Below are positions 45,158-56,549 of a DNA stretch of 64,000 nucleotides, piece by piece. Each line of letters begins with the position of its first letter. The stretch's first letter is position 1. The translations under genes were made by a program, and so were the position numbers. The notes below the pieces were generated by a model. It saw only the letters and a program-made list of their open reading frames with translations. It was not told the DNA's origin and did no database searches. Source of the DNA: Sorghum bicolor (lineage: Eukaryota; Streptophyta; Magnoliopsida; Poales; Poaceae); contig NC_012873.2 in NCBI RefSeq assembly GCF_000003195.3, forward strand, positions 2,875,894-2,939,893. The letters run 5' to 3'.

Positions 45158-45300
45158 TGGGCCATTTGGGCTCGTAATTTACCATCCGAACGTGTCTGTT
45201 GCCACCGCAATTACTAGTTGGGCCCAAATTTAGGCCCACGCGGAGAACAAACTGTACTATGCGTCTCCCTCGACGGCCCAAGTGAGGCCTCGGGCCTCCA
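45158..45300. promoter_or_regulatory. shared upstream region between U2 copy 2 and the RRM gene, GGCCCA motifs
   Basis: Carries tgggcc (45158), tgggct (45167), tgggcccaaatttaggccca (about 45219) and cggcccaagtgaggcctcgg (about 45273). On the minus side these match RGCCCR motifs of monocot snRNA genes; on the plus side TGGGCC/GGCCCA motifs are common in promoters of growth and ribosome-related genes. Only 403 bases separate the U2 start from the ATG at 45425. Confidence 0.55.
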
Positions 45301-45424
45301 ACACACCAGATTTTGTGTGGGTCCCACCTGCCGTGGACACCAACCACAGCACGAATCTCACAGCCTCGTGTCGTCTCCTTTCCTTCCCACCTCCAGCCAC
45401 CGCCGCAAGGAAGAACCCCTTCTC

Positions 45425-47944
45425 ATGGCGGCGGCGACGGCTTCGACGGCCGGGGAGGGAGGAGTAGGAGGAGACAACAGCGCGGGTGCCCTGTTGCGCA
45501 TCTTCGTGGGCGGGCTTGCGGAGAGCGTGGGCGCGGCCGACCTAGAGGCCCTGTTCGCCTCCGCCGGGCGCGTTGCCGGCGTCGAGTTCGTGCGCACAAA
45601 CGGACGCAGCTTCGCCTACGTCGACTTCCACTGCCCCAACGATAAGGCCCTCGCCAAGCTCTTCTCCACCGTACTCACCCCCCCTCCCCAGTACCCTCTT
45701 ACCTTTCTATATTTCGGCTGCTCCTATGTTCAGATGAATGCACATTTTCTTTAGCAAAAAATTAGACATGTTCAGCAGAGAATAGATAGTCGGAGTTTTT
45801 GGTGTCTGCTACCTGTTTGTTGCTCTGAGGCTGTCTGAGGCTTATGACATTTTGTGTGCAGTACAATGGGTGCAAATGGAAAGGAGGGAAGCTTAGGCTG
45901 GAGAAGGCCAAAGAGCACTACCTCACTCGCCTTAAACGAGAATGGGAGGAGGATGCGGCTGCAGCAGCGTCAAAGGAAGCTGCGCTGAAAGATAATGCAG
46001 AGAACCAGAAGCCGAAACTAGAAAAGGCTGCCTTGGAGGGCATGAAGATTAACATCTACTTCCCAAAGCTGAGGAAGGTGAGCAGTTGTTTGTGTCGTAT
46101 GCTAGGTTTGATCCACTGTGTCAGTTATTTAGTCAGTACCCAAGGTGAGCAGTATGGCTTGATATTCGAATTGCTCACTTGCACTAAGTTTTCTATGTCG
46201 CATTTGATTGTTGAGTAGTGCTTCTAGTTATACACTCTTCCAAGAAGTGGAAAAACACAGATGTTAGATTACACAGACAGTCTTGTTTGCAATTTCATAT
46301 TAACACCAGGTTATCGTACCTGTATCGTTTTGTAGGGTGTGAATTGATTCTATAGCACTGCTCTTTTCCTTCTTCAAATGAGTGAAAATATAGGCAGGTC
46401 TAAAAAGGTGAAAATAGTAACAAAAAGCATTAGTTGCCGAAATCTAAAGAAATGTTATGATTGCATTGTGCAATACATAGGTCAAGATGGAGGCCTGGAG
46501 GGCATGCATTTTCTATTTAAATGGTTGGTTATTTAGTATGCCAAAACGAATTAGGCTTGATTTCTCTTTAATCAGTTATGTGCTTTTACAGATGAAAGCT
46601 TTGCCACTGAAAGGCACAGGAAAGCATAAATACAGTTTCCGACATATTGAAGTTCCTTCTTATCCAATTCATTTTTGTGACTGTGAGGAGCACTGTGGAC
46701 CTCCTGAGGCAGCTAATGATGAATATGCTTCTGTTCTTAATGCTGCTGCATATGAGAAGGAACGTAACATTATGAATTCTGTGATGAACAAGCTTTTTGA
46801 GAAGGAAAATGAACATCTTGATTCATGTGAAGTGGGGAAATTTGATGGTCATACTGATACCATTGAACCCTCCAATGCTGTGAGTGACATGCAAATTGAA
46901 GAAACGGGAGAGGGTCCAAAGGAGGATTTGGATAACCTGCCAATGGAAGAGACAGAAGAGTCTTCAGACGAAGATTTGGATGATGACCTTGTGATTAACA
47001 TTGCTCCCCGCAAGTCCAATAAATCAGCAGTTGGAGCGAACATGGAAAAGCAGGAAGTGAATAAGGTAAGCATATTATAAGTACTTATTGAGCAATTTGC
47101 ACATGGTTTCCAAATCTATGAGCAATTATATGCATATAATCATGATCGTCATAATTTCATTTATATGCAGGACTCACAGTTACAAAAGCGTCCAAGGATT
47201 GAAGAGCCTTCCTTGCCGAAAAAGAGGCAGAAATCTGAAGCCTCATCTGAACCTATAAAAAGGAATGGAGAACATGTTTCAGACACTAGAACCACAGGCA
47301 AGACTTTGCCTCTAAAATCAGAAGCCAGCCAAAATGAACAAAAAACTCTGGGTTTGAAAGGAAAAGGAACATATGAGTTCTCTTCAGCACTCCCCAAAGA
47401 TAAAAGCTTCACAGGTTCTCAAGGCATTATGGCTCTAGCAAGTTCTTCTACCAAAAATGAAAGTGCACAAAATATTGGTTCTACTGAACCTAGAAAAGGT
47501 TATTCATGGACTCAGAAATCAGCCTGGAGAGATCTTGTAGGTGGCATGGGGAGCACATCTTTCAGCATATCACAGGTGTTGCCGAACAACAATCCAGCAC
47601 CAGCATTACATTTAAATGTTACTGAAAGTGAGAGATCTTCAAAATCCTTGGAAGCTACAACACAGCTCTCATCTGAGCAGAGGTTGCCGAGTTCCATGGG
47701 AATGCTGTCTACTGGTACTACAGATGAGTCAACAGACCATGCCATTGGTGGTGAACCTAAGGAGAGCAATAAGCCACAAAAAGTTCGGGTGGTCCCAAAG
47801 ATCACCATTAGTGAAGTCTGCCCTTTCATGAGAAACACAGAGTCACAAAAGCAATGGTCAAAGGCAAAGAAAGTTATAACTGGGTTCACGAAGAAGAGAA
47901 ACGAGAGCAGTGCCGGAAAGGGGAAGCCATCGAATAAGCAATAA
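45425..47944 (+). CDS. RRM-domain RNA-binding protein, NOL8 / REPRESSOR OF SILENCING 3-like
   Basis: Four exons, 45425-45670, 45862-46077, 46592-47065 and 47171-47944, all phase 0, encode 569 residues. A single RRM lies near residues 22-95, with RNP2 LRIFVGGL and RNP1 RSFAYVDF. WKGGKLRLEKAKEHYLTRLK follows, then a Lys/Glu helix. The middle holds a His/Cys patch (FRHIEVPSYPIHFCDCEEHC) and acidic segments. Basic nuclear-signal-like text (KKRQK, KKVITGFTKKRN) is near the end. A conserved C-terminal motif (KSAWRDLVGGMGSTSFSISQ) marks the NOL8/ROS3-like group. Known members act in the nucleus/nucleolus, in RNA binding and, for Arabidopsis ROS3, in DNA demethylation. Orthology to ROS3 is my inference from recalled features; the RRM call is firm. 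Confidence 0.9.
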
Positions 47945-48728
47945 AACTGTTGTTTTCTGGGCTGTAACTCATAGATCAACATTTCAATACTATCAGAATC
48001 ATGATCGTAGCTGTTGTATTAAGATGACTATTACATACCAATGGCGTTTCTTTTTGTATAAGAGCAATCAAAATGTCTTATTTCTGCGTGTTGTGTACAC
48101 TTTATTGCAACACGATGGACCCCTAGACTCGAGGATTATTATTTTTTTGTGATATGATCGATATAATTCTGCTAAATGCAGTGTCCTAGGCACCACCGCA
48201 TTGGTTCCGTGTTAGGGTTTGGGTTTTTTCGGTACAGCTTATAAGCTGTTTATGACTAAAATAAGCTGAAACTTGAGCCCAAACGACATATTGAGTCAAA
48301 AATAAGAAAAAAAAAGGCCAGAATAAGCTGAAATTAGAAGCTAAACGATGTACTTCTTTTCAGGCCGTGCTCCCGCAGTCCTATTAAACAGGGTCGAAGG
48401 GCTGCTTTGTAAAGGTAGTTACACTGGGCGATAATTTCTCGCGGGATCATGCTGGGGACCGTTAAAACTACCATCTCTCTCTCAACCACAAGCTGAGTAG
48501 ATGAAATGCGGTGTACATTTCTGACCTCTAGTTATGGACGTGATCTCTCGGCCTCCCATTCATTCATCCCATGATACTGCAGTTTAATTCCGATTAAATT
48601 CTAGATCTGCATTTCAAAGAGGTAATCATTCTATTTTTCACCATGAATAAAGAGATTATTAAGTAATTATATATATTATTCGTACTAAAGTCTTTGTTCT
48701 AATTGGGTTTCAATCTTTGGAGCAGGAG
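47945..48728. other. RRM gene 3' UTR and CAX 5' region
   Basis: About 48235-48360 repeats gcttataagctg/aataagctgaaa, a probable decayed MITE. A probable 5' UTR intron acceptor (tttggagcag) precedes the CAX start by three bases. Confidence 0.4.
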
Positions 48729-51548
48729 ATGGCGACGGACAGTGCCGATTCCCAGAGGCTCTTGCTTGGGCGTCAAACTCAGGTTCTAATGATGTGCATC
48801 TTTGTGTAAATTCTTTGATCGCAATCATGTCATCATCGTGTTGGCCCCATTGCTTGCATTATCACTGAGTGCCTGATAAGCGATTAATACAATTTCAATA
48901 TTGCATCATTAGTCATATATATTTTTCTGAACCTGAATATTACAGGAGATCATAGATCTGAATAATGAATTGTTTTTTCTTGGGACCTTTTTTTCTTTCT
49001 TGGCATAACTGGCCTTATATATGCCCTTATGGGCTATGACCTTATAAAAAATTGACTCATGTAAAATTTCACCAAGTTCTCCAAAGGAATTATAATCAAA
49101 CCGCAAAATTTAAGTGAGCCCTAATCATATACATTAGCCGTACCGGTGCCAACCTGTGCATTCATCATGGAGTTCCATTTGAATAAGTCATTTTTTTATA
49201 TCTCCACACTTATTGACTAGATTTATCTCCATTGGTTTTCCTATAGAACAGGCTGATGGAGCAGATGAGTTCGAGGACAACAATCTTGCTGCACCAGAAC
49301 CTTTATCCCACAATACTGGAGCAAGTTTCCAAAGGAATCCAAGATCTACAAATTCGGGTGTATTCGGAAGCCTGAAGATTGTGCTGCTGAAATCTAAGCT
49401 CAATTTGCTTATACCATGTGGATTCTTGGCAATCCTGATGGATTATCTTAGCCAAAATAAGGTTATTTTCATACACAATTCTTCTTTTTCTATTACTTGT
49501 ACTACTTCGGTACTTGTACTTTTGCTTTTCTTGCCTGTGGTCTTTTACTGATTTTGTTACTTTGTTTATCTGAAGGCCTGGGTATTTCCTCTGAGCCTGT
49601 TGGGTATCATTCCTTTGGCTGAGCGACTGGGTTTTGCAACCGAGTAATCTGTTCTCATAATTTTCCCTCATACTTGGTGTAATCTTCTTGGTTAAGTTTG
49701 ACTATTACTTCTTGATGCAGGCAGCTAGGACTCTTCACTGGCCGAACAGGTCTCATTCAGTTCCTCTTCTTTTGAAGAATTCTGAACTGAATTGCATTGC
49801 ATTTGCAAACTTTGGCTGACTGTGACCACTTCTCATCGCAGCTGGGGGCCTCCTAAATGCTACATTTGGCAATGCCACCGAGCTGGTCATATCAATTCAT
49901 GCACTCCGGAGCGGAAAGCTACGGGTGGTTCAGCAATCTCTGCTCGGATCAATCCTGTCAAACACGCTGCTGGTTCTTGGATGTGCGTTCTTTGGTGGGG
50001 GACTCACCTGCGGTAAATCCGAGCAGATTTTCAGAAAGGTGCCCGTCGTCCTTATCAGTTGGCAGGTTTACATGGTACAGATAGATACTGATCCGTTGTT
50101 GCATTGACAGGAAGATGCAGTGCTGAACTCTGGGCTGCTCTTGATGGCTGTGATGGGGCTGGTCTCTCCTGCTATGCTGTACTATACTCACACCGAGGTT
50201 AACTTGGGCAAGTCAGCACTGGCATTGTCAAGGTTCAGCAGCTGCATAATGCTTTTTGCTTATGCCGCTTTCATTTTCTTCGAGCTGTCGAACAGTCGCC
50301 GCCGAGACGAATCTAGTGAGGCAAGAAGGATGAGTTCATTATCTTAAATTCACTGTTTTATTGTTATTGATCCCTTTGCAAGTTTCTGAGGTGCTTGTCT
50401 GCATTTGTACCGCCAGGGAGGAGGTGGGGATCAAGGGGACGACGATTGCGAATACGCGTTTCCTGAAATTTCCAAGTGGGAAGCCATTGCTTGGCTTGCA
50501 ATTTTTACTGCTTGGATCTCAGTTTTCTCTGACTTTTTAGTTGAAGCAATCGAGGTATTATATCTCACTGATCTGATGGATGGTTTCTTTTTTCCACTTA
50601 TTTTGTTGGTCACAATTTTAGCAGACACATTTGCATAATGCTGCAGCTGCGTAATGCTGTTTGCTTATGGCTGACACTGCAATCTGTTTGCAGGGGGCTT
50701 CCAAGGCTTGGAAAATACCAGTTGCGTTCATCAGTACTGTTTTGCTTCCGATTGTAGGGAATGCTGCAGAACATGCTAGTGCTGTTATGTTTGCAATGAA
50801 AGACAAATTAGTAAGCAGTAGCTTGACATTGTTAATAACTTTAATGACTTTTTTTACTGTAATTTGTGAGACTCTTTTATAGGACCTTTCCCTTGGAGTC
50901 GCCATCGGGTCTTCGACGCAGATATCCATGTTTGTGGTGGGTTGTTCAACTATGTGCTGCTTACTACCATTCATCTAAATCATTTAGAAGTAGATAGGGC
51001 TGTGCTTCACCTGTCATTGTTTAGCTATTAGTTCTCAAGTGCTGCTAATAAAGGACCTAATCATCTTGAATTTTTAGATACCATTTAGTGTAGTGGCAGG
51101 ATGGATGATGGGCCAGCCAATGGACTTGAATTTCCATCTGTTTGAAACCGCCAGCCTCTTGATAACCGTACTGGTTGTAGCACTTCTGTTGCAGGTACTG
51201 AAATAATACAAACACAGTTGAGGAACACAGTGCTCCACTCTTGCAAGATTTGTTTGTTTCAATTTTCTTTTGCTAACATTATAGGATGGGACTTCGAATT
51301 GTTTCAAAGGGCTGATGCTAATTCTCTGCTACCTGATAGTAGCTGCCAGTTTTTATGTATATGCTGATCCAAATATTGATGGTAGCTTTCTCTCCTATCT
51401 AAATTGATATTTCTGCAACACATAAGCTATGCACTTATATCTTTTTCTTAAATCTCTAATTAAAAGGCCATATCTGAAGTGAGAAAGATCAACAACACGA
51501 TGAATTTTGTATAATGTCCATTGGAAATTCTGTGTTGCAGGTGTTTAG
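48729..51548 (+). CDS. CAX: vacuolar cation/proton exchanger (CAX family)
   Basis: Twelve coding exons: 48729-48782, 49252-49461, 49576-49643, 49721-49749, 49842-50038, 50111-50320, 50417-50554, 50694-50810, 50883-50936, 51078-51194, 51285-51381, 51541-51548; 432 residues. CAX proteins swap cytosolic Ca2+ (or Mn2+) for vacuolar protons across the tonoplast. Both cation-selectivity repeats are visible: [20 protein letters not shown] in the first half and [18 protein letters not shown]...[14 protein letters not shown] in the second. An acidic linker between the halves (SRRRDESSE...[12 protein letters not shown]) matches the CAX acidic loop. About eleven hydrophobic helices are evident. The N-terminal ~60 polar residues correspond to the regulatory tail. 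The intron after 50320 needs a GC donor (gag|gcaaga) to keep the frame; every other intron is GT-AG. The acceptor before exon 2 is taken at aacag (49251) because the nearer tatag shifts the frame. Confidence 0.94.
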
Positions 51549-52205
51549 CCTCTGCAAACTAGTACCTTGATGATGGGACTACACTTCCAGTTTTCTGAAG
51601 ATACCTCTTCGAAGAGGACAGGGGGCTCCTGCGGTTCACTTAAGAAGAAAATAATTAACTGACCACCTCAGTGTTCCTCACATGAAGAGGTCATTCAAGC
51701 ACACCCACTGTTGTCGATATGCAGAAGATTATACAGGAAGTTCTACATAAATCTCCAGTTTGTGTAGGCAACAGTTTTGTTCTTATGGTACACGCAGAAC
51801 TTGTAGAAATCAGAATCAATATTTTTTCTTTATGAACAGCTGTCGTGATTTGCAGGCAGTAATAAATTTAGTGACACATGAAACAGATCAATGGGCCTCC
51901 TTTTTTTTGTTTCATTTCCATCTGAAAATTAATCATATACAGTTAACTCTTTCAAGTACTAAGGGATTATGATACAAGAGAGAAGCATCTAGGCAGAAGT
52001 GCTAATATTCTACAAGGTTAGAGAAGGAAAGTGCTTGGCGAGTCAACATTATTTTTTTGAAAGTAGGCGAGTCAACATATTCAATTGTTCATAACGGCTA
52101 TGAACATAGTTGCTCCTTCTCAAGATCAACCTGAGGCTTTGCTTTTTTCTTTTTGGTTATTCACTTATGACTTGTGAGTCATTCCATGTCAGTATCTGTT
52201 TTTTT
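51549..52205. other. convergent 3' flanks of CAX (+) and MYB-CC (-)
   Basis: Holds both 3' UTRs. A short repeat, aggcgagtcaac/ttggcgagtcaac, occurs near 52035 and 52066. No further gene. Confidence 0.45.
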
Positions 52206-54195
52206 TTAATTTGGCAATGGAGCTGAAAAAGTGTCCGCTTGCGTCTTGGGTTTCTTTTCCTCTTTAGATTCAGAAAGCTCTCTTTCTATTGAACTTGTCA
52301 TAGCTGGTAATGAATTACTTGCCTTCTGTTGTTCTAATATCTTCTGCAAATACTTTGCATGTTCTTCTATGCGTACCTGTAGCTGCCTTTGCACCTGATG
52401 AGGAAGAATAAAATTTGTTTGATTGCTAGCCATGTAAATCCGAAATTTATACAGGCCTAGAAGATAATTGTATTATACAGTATCAGCTCAAATTATACAT
52501 CCACCACTGGACTAAAAAATCACTGAGCTAGGGTACTTACCTCTAATTGTTCATGAAGTTGTTTCTGAACCTCCATTTGCATCCGAAGAGCTTCTGCTAG
52601 TTGTAAACTCCTGAGAAACGTAAAAAGAGATGTGAATTTAAATGGTTTTAAATTGTTCATTCACACTTTAATGTGTTTGTACTAGGGGTGGGGGTGGGAT
52701 GCTTACTTCTTTCTGCCAGCATTGTTTCCTGGTATTTCTGATTTAGATATCTTGTCTTCTGAAGAGAACTTCATGTCTTCATTGAGCATGCAAAAGAACC
52801 AATAAGTTCATCAGGGTAAATTTTCAACACAAAGCAATTACCAGCACTTAAAGACACAGGCATGAGAAATTGCAACTTAAGTTTCTAAAATCTACCTTCT
52901 TTTGTCTCTGGAAGATGCTTCGCAAAACGGTATTTCTGCATTTCCGGACCAAATGAACCAGTAGTACATCATAAATGATGGCTGTTTACAGGAGAAAGTG
53001 ACTATGCACGGGAGGAAATTACACGCAAGTACCTGCAAATGGCTCTTCACATGATAGATGGTCAAGCCTTCTACCTTCACAAGCTTCAACACACCCTTAG
53101 GAGTTGCCTCTACAAGATTTAAACAATCACTTGAATATCAAAAACTGTGAATTTATTTAAATTTAACTAGAAAGAAGGATCACCCTACTTTCTGGCCCTC
53201 CAAGCTTGTTGACAGACTTTACAAAAAGCTCATGGAGCTCCAGTGTCCATCTCAGTCTTGGCTTGTTACATGATGCAGCTCGAGATGAACTCAGCTGAAC
53301 TTTAACAGGAGATCCTGTCCTCTGGAGGTCGTCTTGGTCAGAGCAAGACAACACCGGACAAGAAGAGGTTTGTGGCGGTCTGTCATATATATCCTGATTG
53401 ATCAAGAACAAGGTATAGGGAAGGGACTAGTTAGTGTCACGACACAATTTAGTTATGATAGAAAAAGACTCATCATCACAAGTGAGAGAAAAGGAAGCCT
53501 TTAATTTTCAAGTGTTTAATATGGTAACTGATGGAATGGAACTATGGGCTCACATCTAATCGAGGGCTCTCTTCGTTGTCGGTGATGGCGATTCCGAGCT
53601 GTTCAGACAAGAACTGAAACTCCATCTGCTCTCTGAAAGCCATGCCGTTGCTTTCTCCATGGAAACTGCCTCCTGAAGCATCTCCAGAAAGGTTAAGAAA
53701 ATCCTTGAGATCAGCTGCAGGTTCAGCCTCACTTTGACCACCATTGTTGAGGTCAGTACCAAAGAGCAGCGATGAAGAGCTGGATGACTGACCACCTGAT
53801 GTTTGCTGATGCTCACTTTTAGGAGGATGGGGCAGGAAAGGCAGAGCGTCTGCTTGCCGGCATGACTTGGAATTCGTCGACGACGACGAGTACATACTTG
53901 TGCAGAATGTGGAAGAACTGGATGGCGATACCAGATCCTTGGATAGTAATCCAGCTTGAGATACGCGAGAGACTGGGGTTCCGTTGGTGGAGTCAGGACT
54001 GCATTTCTGAAGGTCAAATGGAAGGATCTTTGAGGATTGGGAAGCAGCACATGATGATGATGGCAGTAGATCATGTGGTGCACTGAGCAGCTGGTGAGCT
54101 GAAGGCTGGGGAGCAGTGCGTGTGTGAGCCATTCTGCCAGGGCTAGTGAATTGCTTAACAGCCTTCAGATTCAGACTATTGGTCTCTTTGGTCAT
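52206..54195 (-). CDS. PHR-type MYB-CC transcription factor
   Basis: Seven coding exons, in transcript order 54195-53554, 53393-53189, 53109-53033, 52935-52896, 52776-52707, 52610-52541, 52394-52206; 430 residues. The N-terminal ~215 residues are Ser/Gln-rich without a known domain. The MYB-like DNA-binding domain spans ~258-312: KPRLRWTLELHELFVKSVNK, LGGPEKATPKGVLKLVKVEG, LTIYHVKSHLQKYRFAKHLP. The coiled coil with LHEQLE lies at ~345-390 (SLQLAEALRMQMEVQKQLHE). This MYB-CC architecture is that of PHR1/PHL factors, which bind P1BS sites (GNATATNC) as dimers and control phosphate-starvation genes; SPX proteins block them through the coiled coil. The exact PHR/PHL member cannot be assigned. The start is the first ATG in the exon after the UTR intron; MAHTRT at Met22 is an alternative. 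Confidence 0.93.
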
Positions 54196-54356
54196 TCACC
54201 ACTAAACCAGACTTGCTTGCTCCAAGCCTGCATAGTGCATACCAGAGTAAGAACATGTAGATACCAAAAAAATGAAGTCCGGAAATATGGATGCACAAGA
54301 CTAATCTTGTCAAATAGTCTATCAGAAGAGCCAAAAACTCAATAGTAACCGGCAGC

Positions 54357-54587
54357 GCTTAGTTCACCCCAAAATTCAAAATTTTTTCAAGATTCTCCGT
54401 CACTATAAAGCTTGTGGCACATGCATGGAACACTAAATATAGACAAAAACAAAATTTAATTGCACAGTGTAATTTACGAGACGAATCTTTTGAGCCTAGT
54501 TAGTCTATAGTTGGACAATAATTGTCAAATACAAAAGAAAGTGCTATAGTGTCAAAATCCAAAAACTTTTCACAACTAAACAAGGTC
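54357..54587. mobile_element. Tourist-like MITE within the MYB-CC 5' UTR intron
   Basis: Begins cttagttcaccccaaaattc, ends caactaaacaaggtc; both terminal repeats partly decayed. Confidence 0.8.
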
Positions 54588-54988
54588 TGGATAAAAGAAG
54601 AGCTGCAAATATGATTTGGACCCTTCAAAAGTAATGGCCTTTCAGTGGATGTAACTGCAGCCTGTTCTTGAATATCAGAGCAGCAATGTCTTAACAGCAG
54701 AAGAAGAAAAAAATCTCATAGCAGACTTGTGATTAGAAGCGAGCCACATCACATGGAGGAAACACAAAACGAAAGGGGAAAAAACAATATAAAGCCCATG
54801 CAGCAGAATTATGATGGTTCCAACAAGGCTAGAAAAAAATTCAGATGGTTCCAGACGTCACTAAAGTTTTATTTGACGAGATATGAAGGAGAAACAACCC
54901 AAACACAATTTGTGGAGGAAAATGAACAACAAAAACAAGAACACGACTAAAAGAGTCTGGGACTGCAGCTAACTGTGAGGAGAAACCA

Positions 54989-55230
54989 GGGCCTTGTTTA
55001 GTTCCTCCTCAAAATCCAAAACTTTTCAAGATTTTTTATCACATCGAATCTTTGGACACATGTATAGAACATTAAATGTAGGCGAAAACAAAAACTAATT
55101 ACACAGTTTGCCTGTAATTTGTGAGATGAATCTTTTGAGTCTAGTTAGTCTATAATTGAATAATATTTATCATATACAAACGAAAGTGCTACAGTGCCTA
55201 TTTTCCAAAAAAAAATGGAACTAAACAACC
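54989..55230. mobile_element. second Tourist-like MITE within the MYB-CC 5' UTR intron
   Basis: Left end ggccttgtttagttcctcc intact; right end reads ggaactaaacaaccc. Confidence 0.8.
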
Positions 55231-55367
55231 CATTCATGGAAGGAAAAATGCTGAGGGAAGATCCAAACCCCTTACCTGAAAATGAAGAACTCTCAAGATG
55301 AAGAGTGCTGGAGCGTGAGAGATTCAGAAGCAAGGAGTTGCGTATCCTCTCTCCCTCCTATCCATTC

Positions 55368-55371
<4 letters not shown>

Positions 55372-55403
<32 letters not shown>
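55372..55403. repeat. CT/GA microsatellite at the MYB-CC transcript start region
   Basis: About 16 uninterrupted CT units. On the gene's strand this is GA-rich and sits just upstream of the inferred 5' UTR exon. GA/CT repeats near plant start sites can bind BPC/GAGA-type factors. Confidence 0.85.
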
Positions 55404-55405
<2 letters not shown>

Positions 55406-56235
55406 CTTTTAACTAGTCTACTCTTGTGGGCTTGTGGCACATGATTGGTGTGGTGGCCTGCAAGCACTACTAGTCAACATCTGCCTCTCTGTTAATAAAT
55501 TGCAGTTGCTTTTCATTTGCTTATGCAGCAGTTATGCTATGTATTTTGTCTCTACTTGCTTCTAATTCTGGGAACACAGCATGGCATCTCCCAAAATAAC
55601 AAGCAAGGCTCACCAACCAACCATTCGAGCAGTTTTGCTCTTATTATTACAGGTACGAAGTTTTCTCATATGTTTGGCTGCCACACGTATGTATTTCCCT
55701 TTCGCTTAAGCTAACTCGTACAACACCGTCTACATTTGACAGTCAAAAAAACACCGTCTACATTTGGTTAACCTTAATCATACCAGAACTTACAAAAATT
55801 GGCCTTTTTTTCCAAATCAAACACGCATACGTTGATGGAAGGAAGGATTACTAGTATAGTAGGACTAGGATTGGTCTCACCTTCGCTTGGCTGAAACTGT
55901 TCGCTGATTTATTACGAAAGAAATATACTGTTAACTGCTGAATAACTAACAGATTTGACAGATAAGCTCAAGCGAACAGAGTGAGAAAAATACATGAAAC
56001 CTATTGGCATGATATAGTGCATAGCCATGAATTAGGCGAAGAAGAAATTAGGTGAAAGCAAATGAGCCGTCACCAGTTGACCAACGAGATGCAGTGATGC
56101 AGATTATTCATCAAAAGCCATGTAGTGCGTAACAGGTGAGTGTTAGTCTGCATATGCACTCTGTCTATCATAAAAGAACTGCACATCCTCACTTTTTAAG
56201 AAGTCATTTAAAAATAACCAAATATACATATAAAA
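55404..56235. other. intergenic
   Basis: Contains a dispersed repeat near 55890-55980 related to 5890-5980 and 28470-28580. No gene. Confidence 0.35.
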
Positions 56236-56239
56236 ATAG

Positions 56240-56549
56240 TACTTCTTGGAATGGTCAAACTTGAGATGGAGGAAGTACTATTTTTTCAAACTTCAGATAT
56301 ACTATAAAGTCATTCCAAGAATCTTAGAGAGTCAACGTATCTAAAGTTTGACCAAATTTATATGATAGGATAATAACATTTATGATATCAACTAAGTATT
56401 ATTAGGTTCTTCATTAATTATATTTTTATAGTATATCTATTTGATGCCACAAAACTTTGTAATTTTTTCTATAATTTTGGTCAAACTTGAGATGATTTGA
56501 CTCTCCAAGATTCTTGGAATGACTTACAATTTGAGATAGAGGGGTAGTA
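56240..56549. mobile_element. Stowaway-like MITE(s)
   Basis: A short right-end piece (cttggaatggtcaaacttgagatggaggaagta, split over 56246-56278) precedes a fuller element whose halves share gtcattccaagaatctt and aagattcttggaatgac as an inverted pair. Confidence 0.6.

Larger units (their letters stand above)
44395..45235. repeat. right arm of the U2-bearing duplication
   Basis: Direct counterpart of 28660-29625, including downstream flank, U2 gene, promoter and upstream sequence. Confidence 0.75.
54228..55275 (-). other. 5' UTR intron of the MYB-CC gene, with two MITEs
   Basis: Minus-strand donor TTTTCAG|GTAAGGGG at 55275 and acceptor CTATGCAG|G at 54228 flank a ~1.05 kb intron; the remaining 5' UTR is 54196-54227 plus an exon just above 55276. 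Splice sites are inferred from consensus only. Confidence 0.6.

Noticed and set aside
51760..51972. 70-codon frame downstream of CAX
   Set aside because: Lies in the expected CAX 3' UTR, after the stop at 51546-51548, with low-complexity composition.
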